62,794 nt of DNA from contig JAFECH010000370.1 in the NCBI GenBank assembly GCA_018242255.1, forward strand, positions 1 through 62,794. Reading direction: 5' to 3'. This document shows, piece after piece, positions 17,936 to 25,945 of this stretch; position 1 is the stretch's first letter, and every line of letters begins with the position of its first letter. The DNA is from Pseudomonadota bacterium. Lineage in GTDB: Bacteria; Pseudomonadota; Alphaproteobacteria; Rhizobiales; Hyphomicrobiaceae. The notes below the pieces were generated by a model, which worked only from the letters and a program-made list of their open reading frames with translations, ran no database searches and had not been told where the DNA came from. Both the position numbers and the translations under genes were made by a program.

Positions 17936-19615
17936 ATGCTCGATGAAGTCCGTTCCGAGACCCCTACAGGGTCAGCGATTGCGCCGCACGCTTCGGCCGA
18001 CACTCGCATCGGACAGTTCAGGCAGATCCTGGTATGGCCGGTCGAGTTGATGCCGCCCAATCCTGAGCCGTGTCATCATGACTTCGCGGCTATTCTGTCG
18101 AAGCTTGGCGGCGACAATCCGTGGAAAGAGATCGACGACGAGTTCACTTGCGATCCGAAAGATTTTCAGGAGCGCCACTACAATGAGTTCGTGACCTTTC
18201 TACCGCCAGTCCAGCGCTTCCTTTACGGCGGACGCGTTGGCAGGTCGCTGGGATCGGTGTCATCGGAAAGTCCGGTCAAGACCTTCCGGCGCACCGATGT
18301 GGCGGGCGTGCGCGTTCAACTCACACCGGGTGCTGCTCCGATCGAACTGAAGGTCGCCCATGTCGACCTGTATTTCTTCTTCGAGATCGACGTCGCGATC
18401 CTGGCGCTTGAGCTTTATTCCGAGGACATCGGCCTCGCCGACGCTCAGGACGTGTTGTTTCGTCTCGGCCGAACACATCCGGCCTATTGGGAAAAAGATA
18501 CCGGTGTTGCCGGACACTGCCCAGTGAAGGTTGAATTTCTGTCTAACACCGGTGAGGTTCTGGCTGCGTCCGACTATGAAGATCGCGACAAATTTCTGGC
18601 TCACGTGTGCGCAAAACGCGCAGCCCGCGTTGCTGCACACTGGCAATACTTGCTGCACCCCCTGGTGCCGCATCATTCCGACCACGCAGGTGCGTTACGC
18701 TACAAGCAGCTTGAATATTATCGCATGCCGCAAATGGCGTTTATCGCGGTAACCGCGGGCAGCGAACTTACACGCGCCGATTACGTCCGCCTCGCGTTCG
18801 CGTCAGGGCCCGGAGACTGTTCCGAGCTGCCGTTTTCCCAGCGGCACCTTCAGGATTTCGAGGAACGGTATTGCTATGACCGGTATTTTGGCCAGCACAA
18901 CGAGATCGAGTGGCCGCAGAGCCGGTATATGTCCTGCGGGCATGCCCTCGTCGTGACGGGCAGCGCCGACAATCCATTCTTTGTCGATCCCAACCACGGT
19001 TGCCTCAACAGTTTCCGACATGAGCACTTTCTCGTCTTTCTGATCGCACATTTCCACAAGGCGTCGCTTCTGATGTTCTCCGATCATCTGACAGGCGCCA
19101 TGAGCCGCTTGGATGCGCACAACAAGAGTGCCATCATCGCCTTCAGAGCGGCGTCGCGGCGTGCACTGCAAACCTTCCTGCGCTTCACGCATCGCTACTG
19201 GTTCCATTCGGTCAGCAACCAGACGCAGGCTCACGATATTTTTGCGCTGTGCCGCCGTCATCTCGACATCGATCGTCTCTACGACGATATTCGACAAGAG
19301 ATCCAGGAAATGAGCGAGTTCCTGGAAAACGAGGCGATGCGCCGTCAGAGCGATACTGTTACGCGTTTAACCGTCGTCACCACGCTCGGCCTTGTCGGCA
19401 CGACCGTCACCGGCTTTCTCGGTATGAATCTTCTCGATTGGGCAAACCAGTCGACGCCGTGGCGATTGCTGGCATTTTCGGCGGTGCTGGTGCCAACCAT
19501 CCTGCTGACACTTGCTACGATCGCCAAATCTCGGGCCTTATCGAACATGATGGAATCGCTGTCCGATGGCTCAGCCGACTGGTTTCCACGGCTTCGCCGC
19601 AAGCCGCGCGTTTAA
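17936..19615 (+). CDS. CorA-like membrane protein with large divergent N-terminal domain
   Basis: The 559-residue protein ends like a CorA Mg2+/Co2+ channel: a long helix (residues about 430-475, DDIRQEIQEMSEFLE), then a first membrane helix ending in a GMN motif (GMNLLDW, about residue 496), a short loop and a second helix (about 511-532), then a basic tail. The N-terminal 400 residues do not look like the usual CorA funnel; they include PPNPEPCHHDF, VDLYFFFEIDVAIL, GPGDCSELPFS and HEHFLVFLIAHFHKASLLMF. It is thus a distant family member with an enlarged cytosolic domain, twice the usual length of CorA (316). Transport is inferred from GMN only. Confidence 0.75.
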   Translation: MLDEVRSETPTGSAIAPHASADTRIGQFRQILVWPVELMPPNPEPCHHDFAAILSKLGGDNPWKEIDDEFTCDPKDFQERHYNEFVTFLPPVQRFLYGGRVGRSLGSVSSESPVKTFRRTDVAGVRVQLTPGAAPIELKVAHVDLYFFFEIDVAILALELYSEDIGLADAQDVLFRLGRTHPAYWEKDTGVAGHCPVKVEFLSNTGEVLAASDYEDRDKFLAHVCAKRAARVAAHWQYLLHPLVPHHSDHAGALRYKQLEYYRMPQMAFIAVTAGSELTRADYVRLAFASGPGDCSELPFSQRHLQDFEERYCYDRYFGQHNEIEWPQSRYMSCGHALVVTGSADNPFFVDPNHGCLNSFRHEHFLVFLIAHFHKASLLMFSDHLTGAMSRLDAHNKSAIIAFRAASRRALQTFLRFTHRYWFHSVSNQTQAHDIFALCRRHLDIDRLYDDIRQEIQEMSEFLENEAMRRQSDTVTRLTVVTTLGLVGTTVTGFLGMNLLDWANQSTPWRLLAFSAVLVPTILLTLATIAKSRALSNMMESLSDGSADWFPRLRRKPRV

Positions 19616-19698
19616 TGGGGAAATGTCAGAGGCCCTTCACTTCCGTCGTCTACGCGATGGAGCGAGGCGTCTTTCGATTTAGAGGGGACAAATTCGTA

Positions 19699-21543
19699 AT
19701 GGTGCCGAAGCAGAACCTCTTGCGCGCATGTCTGTGTCTTGTGACCATTCTGAGCGTTGCTCCGGCCTACGCCGATGCGCCGAAACACAATGTCATACTT
19801 TTCGTTCCCGACGGCTTGCGGCGGAAGATCGTCACGCCCGAAGCAGCACCGACGTTTGCCGATGTGCGCGACAAAGGCGTTAATTTCGTCAACAGCCATT
19901 CGTTGTTTCCGACATTCACGATGCCGAATTCGAGCGGCATGGCGACAGGGCATTACCTCGGTGACACCGGCGTGTTCGGCAATGTGATGTATGCCGGCTT
20001 CATTATCCGGTCGGCGAAGTCGGCGCGGTTGTCATTCATCGAAAGCGACGGCGTCATTGGTGATATCGACGATCACTTCGGTGGAAATTTCATCGACGAA
20101 GAGACAATATTGCATGTGGCTCACCGATCCGGATTCAACACGGCGGCGATCGGCAAAATCGGTCCCACGGCGGTCTTCGATCACTCTTCGCGGGGAGGCG
20201 CAGAAAGCGTCATTATCGATGACGCGACTGGCAGATCCGTTGGAATTCCGCTGGCTCCGTGGGTGAGTGCCGGTCTCGAAGCCTACGGACTGCCCATTGA
20301 AGCTCCGAGCCGGCTGACCAATAAAGATCACGGCGATTTCCAAACGCCGGGAACAAAAGATGCCAACGTCGTCCAACAAAGTTATTTCGCCCAAGCCCTG
20401 ACGAAAGTCGTGCTGCCGAAATTCAAGCAAGACGGCAAGCCGTTCGTCGTTGTATTCTGGTCGCGCGATCCTGACGGCACGCAGCATAATCAGGGCGACA
20501 GCTTTCTGCGGCTTGAACCGGGCATCAACGGTCCGACTTCGATGGCAGCCATAAGGAACGCGGATTCCAACCTGGCGATGATTCGGCGCACGCTCGATGA
20601 GCTCGGACTTTCCGATACGACAAACATCATCATCTCGTCGGATCACGGCTTCTCGACGATCTCGAAGCAGAGCCAAACGAGCGAAGCTGCGAAGGCCAGG
20701 TATCCGAATGTGCCGCCGTCGCTTCTGCCGCCGGGATTTCTCGCAATCGACCTAGCGTCTGCACTCGACATGCCGCTTTTCGATCCGGACGAGGGCAATG
20801 CCAGAGTCGAGCAGGGCCAGCATCCGTCTGATGGCAATGGCTACATCGGCAAAGATCCGAACGCTCCTAATGTGATCGTCGCCGCCAATGGCGGTTCGGA
20901 TCTCGTCTATATTCCGAGCGGCGATCGTGGGCTCGTTCAGAAGACGATCGACGCACTGATGGCGCAAGATTACGTCAGCGGCATCTTCGTCGAAGATGAC
21001 CTCGGCAGCTTTGCGGGAACGCTGCCGCTGAGCGCCGTCAATCTCAAGGGCGCCGCGCTGATGCAGAAGCCTTCCATCGTCGTCAACTTCAAAAGCTTCT
21101 CGACCGGCTGTTCGGAGCCGACAACGTGCGCCGTGGAGGTCTCCGATACGGAGCTACAGCAGGGCCAAGGCATGCACGGCAGCTTCAACCGCGGCGACAC
21201 CGAAAACTTTATGGCGGCTATCGGCCCCGATTTCAAATCGGGCTTCATCGATAACGCTCCAGCCAGCAATGCCGATATCGGCAAAACGATCATCGCGATC
21301 CTCGGGCTTTTGCCAGAGAGCCACGGAAAATTGGTGGGCAGACCGCTGATCGAAGCGTTTCCCAACGGGGCTATGCCGCAGTGGGAACGCAAGACGCTCG
21401 CCTCAGCGCCGTCGCCTTCTGGCCTGCGCACGATCCTGAATTATCAGGCAACCGGCGATACGAAGTATTTTGACGCCGCTGGCTTTCCGGGACGAACAGT
21501 CGGGCTGCATCCGGAAGCGACGATCGCCGACACCCATAAGTGA
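19699..21543 (+). CDS. Secreted alkaline-phosphatase-superfamily phosphodiesterase (nucleotide pyrophosphatase-like)
   Basis: A 614-residue exported enzyme. A signal peptide spans about residues 1-26 (ending APAYADAP). The superfamily metal sites are visible: first Asp in LFVPDGLRR, the nucleophile Thr in FPTFTMPNSSGMATGH, Asp and His in SRDPDGTQHNQGD, DH in ISSDHGFST, and a His in GMHGSFNRGD. It should hydrolyse phosphodiesters or phosphonates in the periplasm. The ATG at 19699 is preferred since AGAGGGG is 10 bases upstream and the signal peptide starts there; the open frame upstream overlaps the CorA-like gene and is spurious. It follows that gene by 83 bases. Confidence 0.87.
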   Translation: MVPKQNLLRACLCLVTILSVAPAYADAPKHNVILFVPDGLRRKIVTPEAAPTFADVRDKGVNFVNSHSLFPTFTMPNSSGMATGHYLGDTGVFGNVMYAGFIIRSAKSARLSFIESDGVIGDIDDHFGGNFIDEETILHVAHRSGFNTAAIGKIGPTAVFDHSSRGGAESVIIDDATGRSVGIPLAPWVSAGLEAYGLPIEAPSRLTNKDHGDFQTPGTKDANVVQQSYFAQALTKVVLPKFKQDGKPFVVVFWSRDPDGTQHNQGDSFLRLEPGINGPTSMAAIRNADSNLAMIRRTLDELGLSDTTNIIISSDHGFSTISKQSQTSEAAKARYPNVPPSLLPPGFLAIDLASALDMPLFDPDEGNARVEQGQHPSDGNGYIGKDPNAPNVIVAANGGSDLVYIPSGDRGLVQKTIDALMAQDYVSGIFVEDDLGSFAGTLPLSAVNLKGAALMQKPSIVVNFKSFSTGCSEPTTCAVEVSDTELQQGQGMHGSFNRGDTENFMAAIGPDFKSGFIDNAPASNADIGKTIIAILGLLPESHGKLVGRPLIEAFPNGAMPQWERKTLASAPSPSGLRTILNYQATGDTKYFDAAGFPGRTVGLHPEATIADTHK

Positions 21544-21617
21544 AACCGTCATCCGACGGGCCGAGCTTACAAACCGCTATGGCCCGGAAATATGCCGGAG
21601 CCTATATTTTTCCCAGC

Positions 21618-22769
21618 TCAGATCTTATTGGTGACTGCGAGTTCGCGGTTCGGCTCAGCCACACTCATGTCGTTGCCGCGCCAAACGAAGGTATCTCCCA
21701 ACCAGCCCTCGATCCATAGCACCGGTAGAAGCGCGTCGCGCAAAAGCCACGCGAACGGCGAATGCCATCGCAAATGCCAGCCAGCAACGCGCGCCAGCAA
21801 GACCTCGGCGCCCATCCAAACCGACAGCAGCCCAGTAAGCGCAATCAATGGATCGACATCCAATGCCGTCGCGGCGACGACCGAGGCAGCGGCGGGTAAC
21901 GAGCAACCGGATAGTATTTCTGGCGCATAGAACAACGGGAACGTCGCGCGGCGCAGCCGTGCCCAGCGCACTTGCCGGTCCCAGACTTGGGCCCTCGTTC
22001 TCAAACCTAGCGGCTGCTCGAACGGGCGATCGACGAGACGGACGTCAAGACCGTGAGAGCGAACGATCTTGGTCGCGGCAGCGTCTTCGGCGATCTCGGC
22101 GCCCAGCGCTTCGATGCCCCCGGCGGCGTCAAGGATATCGCGACGCCAAAGCATCGACTTGCCCTGCGCAAATCCGAAGCCGATCGTATCGGCTGCGCTT
22201 TGCCAGCGAGCTTGATAGGTGTTGAGGAATGCGCATTCGAGTTCAGACCAGAAGCCGATCGGGTGGCTACCGATGGGCGGCGAACAGACAAGACCCACTC
22301 CCGGCGTGAAACTCTGAAACAAATCGTCAAGGTAGTGCTCGGGCATTAGAACATTGTTGTCCGCCAGAACAATCCACCGATGACGCGCGGCGGCCCATCC
22401 TTTCACAATGTTGTTGAGCTTAGGATTGTTCGTGGGCCGATCATCGCCAATCAACAGGCGCGCATCGATGTGTGGATATTCGGCGATCAGCTTGCGAACG
22501 AGCGGTACAGCGGCGTCATCCTCGCGAGCGGCGCAGAATATAACCTCGTATGGCGATGCTTTGAGCTCGAACGTCGAGCGTAGCGTCATTTCATCGAAAT
22601 GATCGACACCGCAAACCGGACGCACAATGCTGACCGGCTCAGCATTCGGAGCACGGGATCGGCTGCGTGGCGCCGATACGCGGTAAAGTGTTAAGGCGAT
22701 CGTCAAAAGATGGGTCGACACCGCCAAAATGCAGAAGACAAGAGCCGCCGTCGTTGCGAGATCGGCCAT
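21618..22769 (-). CDS. Glycosyltransferase family 21 protein (ceramide glucosyltransferase / HpnI-like)
   Basis: A 383-residue membrane glycosyltransferase. After an N-terminal helix it has the GT-A parts of the GT21 family: VSIVRPVCGVD, a first Asp region, NNPKLNN, the metal-binding ADNNV, ED in AEIAEDAAAT and the terminal RQVRWARL that stands for QxxRW; C-terminal helices follow. Relatives make glucosylceramide or N-acetylglucosaminyl hopanoid (HpnI). The ATG at 22769 has GGAGGAG right upstream. No hpn or sphingolipid genes are beside it, so the lipid acceptor is unknown. Confidence 0.85.
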   Translation of the reverse strand: MADLATTAALVFCILAVSTHLLTIALTLYRVSAPRSRSRAPNAEPVSIVRPVCGVDHFDEMTLRSTFELKASPYEVIFCAAREDDAAVPLVRKLIAEYPHIDARLLIGDDRPTNNPKLNNIVKGWAAARHRWIVLADNNVLMPEHYLDDLFQSFTPGVGLVCSPPIGSHPIGFWSELECAFLNTYQARWQSAADTIGFGFAQGKSMLWRRDILDAAGGIEALGAEIAEDAAATKIVRSHGLDVRLVDRPFEQPLGLRTRAQVWDRQVRWARLRRATFPLFYAPEILSGCSLPAAASVVAATALDVDPLIALTGLLSVWMGAEVLLARVAGWHLRWHSPFAWLLRDALLPVLWIEGWLGDTFVWRGNDMSVAEPNRELAVTNKI

Positions 22770-22930
22770 AGCTCCTCCGTCGACAAGAATGAACCTGCTG
22801 CATTCCAAGATTCATTGAAATATTGACGACGGTTGCACGACAACTCTGCGACATCCAATAAGAATGCCCAAAAGTTGTAGGTCATCCACACTTTTGTCGC
22901 GTGGATCTGACAGTCTGCGCGCGGCGAGAC

Positions 22931-23191
22931 TTACGATTTCGGCGGGGCGGACATGCGGCGCACAGCGGTGGTCGTGAGGTAGGCGCCGACAAAGGCCGCT
23001 AGACAAAGGCCGATTACACCCGGCAAGCCGTTATTCAGGTTGGCCGCTAAAAGCCCTTCGTAGGCAATCGCGGCACCGATCACCCCACCGATTGCAGCGA
23101 TAACGGTATTCGACACGCCGCGGAGCGACAAACCGTAGAGAATGCCCACAATCAGGCCCGGATACATCGAAGGCCAGAAATGATCGTCCAT
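22931..23191 (-). CDS. Small hypothetical membrane protein
   Basis: An 86-residue protein with three hydrophobic, glycine- and alanine-rich stretches (YPGLIVGILYGLSL, VIAAIGGVIGAAIAY, GVIGLCLAAFVGAYL). The ATG at 23191 is supported by GGGAGGGG a few bases upstream. I do not recognise a named family. It lies upstream of the GT21 gene, 161 bases away and co-directional. Confidence 0.65.
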   Translation of the reverse strand: MDDHFWPSMYPGLIVGILYGLSLRGVSNTVIAAIGGVIGAAIAYEGLLAANLNNGLPGVIGLCLAAFVGAYLTTTAVRRMSAPPKS

Positions 23192-23615
23192 GATTCCCCT
23201 CCCAGGCTTCACCTGCCCGAGCTAACACCCGAGCCGCCGGAAAGGGGTTGATACCAATCAATTCGGCTCGGTACGAGATGGTCGCGCAGACGACGTCTCG
23301 TCGCGGTTGATCTCAAATCCTAGACAAGGAGACCGGCAGCACCGAATTGGCACCGCCGGTCTCAAATCCTGTTCGCGGAAGCGACGACCATGTTCAGCGA
23401 GCGGAAAACATTGCCAGTCCGGGTTTAAGATCCCGCCTAGAAATCCGGCGATGGGCCGACCGCGGCGAGTTCTGACATGCGGTCCTGCGACTGCTCATCG
23501 CGAGACGTCGTTATGATCAGCGAAGACCTTTTCCCGGTATGAACGCGATTTGTTTGCTGTGGGCGCCGAAAATCGTGCTCATTCTCGGGCACGACTATGC
23601 GATATCGATTTTCCG
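23192..23615. other. Gene-free stretch with a hairpin and a short direct repeat
   Basis: No credible gene is seen. It contains an inverted repeat, GAGACCGGC (23329-23337) and GCCGGTCTC (23355-23363), 9 perfect pairs with a 17-base loop. A 9-base direct repeat CTCAAATCC occurs next to each side of this element (near 23312 and 23361). It could be a small structured RNA, a REP-like element or a relic; nothing decides. Confidence 0.35.
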
Positions 23616-23843
23616 TCATAGCGCCACGCCTTTTGCTGCGGCCGCTCGGCCGCGAAACTGGCGGCGTGCTGATGCGTGCGCGATAGCTGCTCTCTCCGCC
23701 AGAAACGGATTAGCGAAGCGGCGTCCATCGAGGGCATCGAAGGCCGCTAAAGCTGAGTGAAAGAGATATTCGCGCTCTCCGTCCTCGCGAATGACGAGGC
23801 CGGCCTGATCGTCTCCGACTTCGATGACGTAAGATTTCGACAT
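23616..23843 (-). CDS. Small conserved-type hypothetical protein
   Basis: A 75-residue soluble protein that starts MSKSYVIEVGDDQAGLVIRE and continues with an aromatic-basic middle (REYLFHSALAAFDALDGR) and an Arg/Ala-rich end. The pattern of a small beta-rich start with FxALDGR and a helical AERAA segment resembles short alphaproteobacterial proteins of unknown function. The ribosome binding site is weak (AAAAGAC). Codon use is like the neighbours. Function unknown. Confidence 0.6.
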   Translation of the reverse strand: MSKSYVIEVGDDQAGLVIREDGEREYLFHSALAAFDALDGRRFANPFLAERAAIAHASARRQFRGRAAAAKGVAL

Positions 23844-24379
23844 GTCTTTTTGCGCGCCGGCGATCGCCAGCGTCCTCTGAATAATTGCGATTGGGGGATG
23901 AAAAGGAGCGTCTTGTAGCGGTCTTGCCCACTAACAGCAGCAGAGACGACAGCCCGTTCGGCAGCCAACGCTCATCATCATTTCGCGAGGAAAAAGACAA
24001 TCAAAGTTTGTGTGGTTCATGGCGGTCTCCTGTAGCGGAGCCCACGAGTGTGTCGTGGAGCTTAGCGTTTGATGACGCGGCGCAAGTCTCATCGAAATCA
24101 CCGCGGCGGACACGCCAATCATGCCCGCGAGAGCCATAAAACGTGGTTCGGCATCGAGGATCAAATAAGAAGACGTGGATTGCTTAGAACCGCGCCACCG
24201 AACGTTCACCATGCGTGTGGCTTGCGACTATTTTTAGCGTCGAATGTGGTGTGATAACTCGATGATATTGTGAGCTTTTACCAACGCGACAGAATGCAGT
24301 GCTTGCGCCGGAATTATAGGCTGGCGGTGTTCGCGGTTTGGTGGAATATCGTCCCACCGGGATACGAGGGATTGTGACT
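23844..24379. other. Intergenic region before UDP-glucose dehydrogenase
   Basis: About 540 bases with no firm gene. It should hold the ugd promoter: the last 150 bases are AT-richer, and a GGTGTGATAAC stretch near 24250 could be a -10-like site. A possible 29-codon cysteine-rich frame lies at 23931-24020 on the minus strand and is listed separately. Confidence 0.4.
23931..24020 (-). CDS. Candidate microprotein, cysteine-rich C-terminus
   Basis: A 29-codon frame begins at an ATG (24020) preceded by GGAGA at a good distance. The peptide starts MNHTNFDCLFPRE and ends GCRTGCRLCCC, with six cysteines, five of them in the last ten residues. It could bind metal or be a leader or precursor peptide. 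No modification genes are near. It may equally be chance; I report it because of the ribosome binding site and the cysteine cluster. Confidence 0.25.
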   Translation of the reverse strand: MNHTNFDCLFPREMMMSVGCRTGCRLCCC

Positions 24380-25759
24380 ATGAAGATCTGTATGATTGGA
24401 GCGGGCTACGTCGGGCTTGTTTCAGCGGCCTGCTTTTCCGATTTCGGCTGGACGGTCACGTGCGTCGATAAAGATCCGGACCGGCTGGCAGATCTCAAGG
24501 CTGGGCGCTCCCCCATATACGAACCCGGGCTCGACGATCTCATGGAGCGGAACATCAAGGCCGGACGCCTACTGTTCACGGACAATCTCGGTCCAGCGGT
24601 TGCCGACGCCGATGTCGTCTTTCTGGCCGTCGGTACGCCGATGCGCCGGGGTGACGGATATGCTGATCTCTCCTACGTTTTCACGGCTGTCGAGGAAGCG
24701 GCCCCGTATCTTCAAGACTTCACTGTCGTGACGACGAAATCGACGGTGCCCGTCGGCACAAGCCGCGAAATCGAACGCCGTCTCAAAGCCAAGCGGCCGG
24801 ACGCCGATGTGGCCGTCTGCTCGAACCCGGAATTCTTGCGCGAAGGCTCGGCCATCCAGGACTTCACGCATCCCGATCGCGTGCTCGTCGGCACGGATGA
24901 TGAGCGTGCACGCGAGGTGATGGGACGCCTTTATAAACCGCTAGCGTTGCGCGGCTCGTCCGTCATGTTCGTCGAACGCGAATCAGCTGAGTTGGCCAAA
25001 TACGCAGCAAACGCCTTCCTGGCGCTCAAGATCAGCTTCATCAACGAAATCGCGGATCTGTGCGAGAGCGTGGGAGCCGATGTGCAGGAGGTAGCGTCGG
25101 CTATCGGCAAAGACCGCCGCATCGGCGACAAGTTTCTGCATCCGGGGCCAGGTTATGGTGGGTCTTGCTTCCCGAAAGACGTTTCGGCGCTGATCCGAAC
25201 CGCACGGGAAGCCAAAGCGCCTGTTTCCATCATCGAGCAGGTCGAGCGGGTCAATCATGAGCGCAAGCTGGCAATGGCCCTCCGTATCGAGGAAGCTGCC
25301 GGCGGAACGGTGCGCGGCAAAACAATCGCGGTACTTGGGCTGACGTTCAAACCCAACACCGATGATATGCGCGATGCCCCCAGCCTCGTCATAGTACCAA
25401 TGCTGCAAGAGCGTGGTGCAACCATTCGGGCATGCGATCCGCAAGGACGTCGCCAAGCCGAGCCTCTGCTCCCGGGCATCACATGGTGCGAAAACGCAAA
25501 CGAGGCGGCCGACGGCGCCGATATTCTGGTGGTCGTCACCGAATGGAACGAGTATCGCGCCCTCAATCTCGAGACCATCAAGGCGCGCATGACCGGCGAT
25601 ACCGTCGTTGACCTCAGAAACGCAATCGATGCCGAAACGGCGCGTGGCCTGGGTTTCAATTATTCGGGCATCGGCCGAGGGGACGTCGCAGCCGATGCAT
25701 CCGAACCGAAGCCCCGCCCGTTGTCTGCGGACCTGCATTCCGCGCAAGCTGCAAAATAG
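24380..25759 (+). CDS. ugd: UDP-glucose 6-dehydrogenase
   Basis: This 459-residue enzyme oxidises UDP-glucose twice with NAD+ to UDP-glucuronate for polysaccharides or lipid A decoration. Seen: the Rossmann start MKICMIGAGYVGLVSAACF, NPEFLREGSAI, the catalytic Cys in PGYGGSCFPKDV and the C-terminal domain VLGLTFKPNTDDMRDAPS. The ATG at 24380 puts the dinucleotide-binding motif at residue 6, as usual. The C-terminus has about 30 extra residues. It stands alone and likely feeds exopolysaccharide or cell-envelope synthesis encoded elsewhere. Confidence 0.95.
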   Translation: MKICMIGAGYVGLVSAACFSDFGWTVTCVDKDPDRLADLKAGRSPIYEPGLDDLMERNIKAGRLLFTDNLGPAVADADVVFLAVGTPMRRGDGYADLSYVFTAVEEAAPYLQDFTVVTTKSTVPVGTSREIERRLKAKRPDADVAVCSNPEFLREGSAIQDFTHPDRVLVGTDDERAREVMGRLYKPLALRGSSVMFVERESAELAKYAANAFLALKISFINEIADLCESVGADVQEVASAIGKDRRIGDKFLHPGPGYGGSCFPKDVSALIRTAREAKAPVSIIEQVERVNHERKLAMALRIEEAAGGTVRGKTIAVLGLTFKPNTDDMRDAPSLVIVPMLQERGATIRACDPQGRRQAEPLLPGITWCENANEAADGADILVVVTEWNEYRALNLETIKARMTGDTVVDLRNAIDAETARGLGFNYSGIGRGDVAADASEPKPRPLSADLHSAQAAK

Positions 25760-25945
25760 GCGCTTTATAGGTCCAGCGCGCTTCGAGTTGCAGATGTCAG
25801 TCGTCTTCGATCGGTGGCTCATCTCATTGAAATCGGCCCGCACTTCCGAAATTTTCGTATTTTTCTCCGTTGTCCATGACCCGATGACGACCTCGCGCAA
25901 GCTTCGGATAGGAAGCTCGCCCCAAAGCGCGAGGGGTCTCTTTTC

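Noticed and set aside
19249-19698. N-terminal extension of the secreted phosphodiesterase frame
   Set aside because: It overlaps the CorA-like gene in another frame. The signal peptide and a good ribosome binding site place the start at 19699.
23931-24020. Pyrroloquinoline quinone precursor pqqA or a methanobactin precursor
   Set aside because: The peptide lacks the Glu-x3-Tyr core of PqqA, and no biosynthetic partner genes are adjacent.
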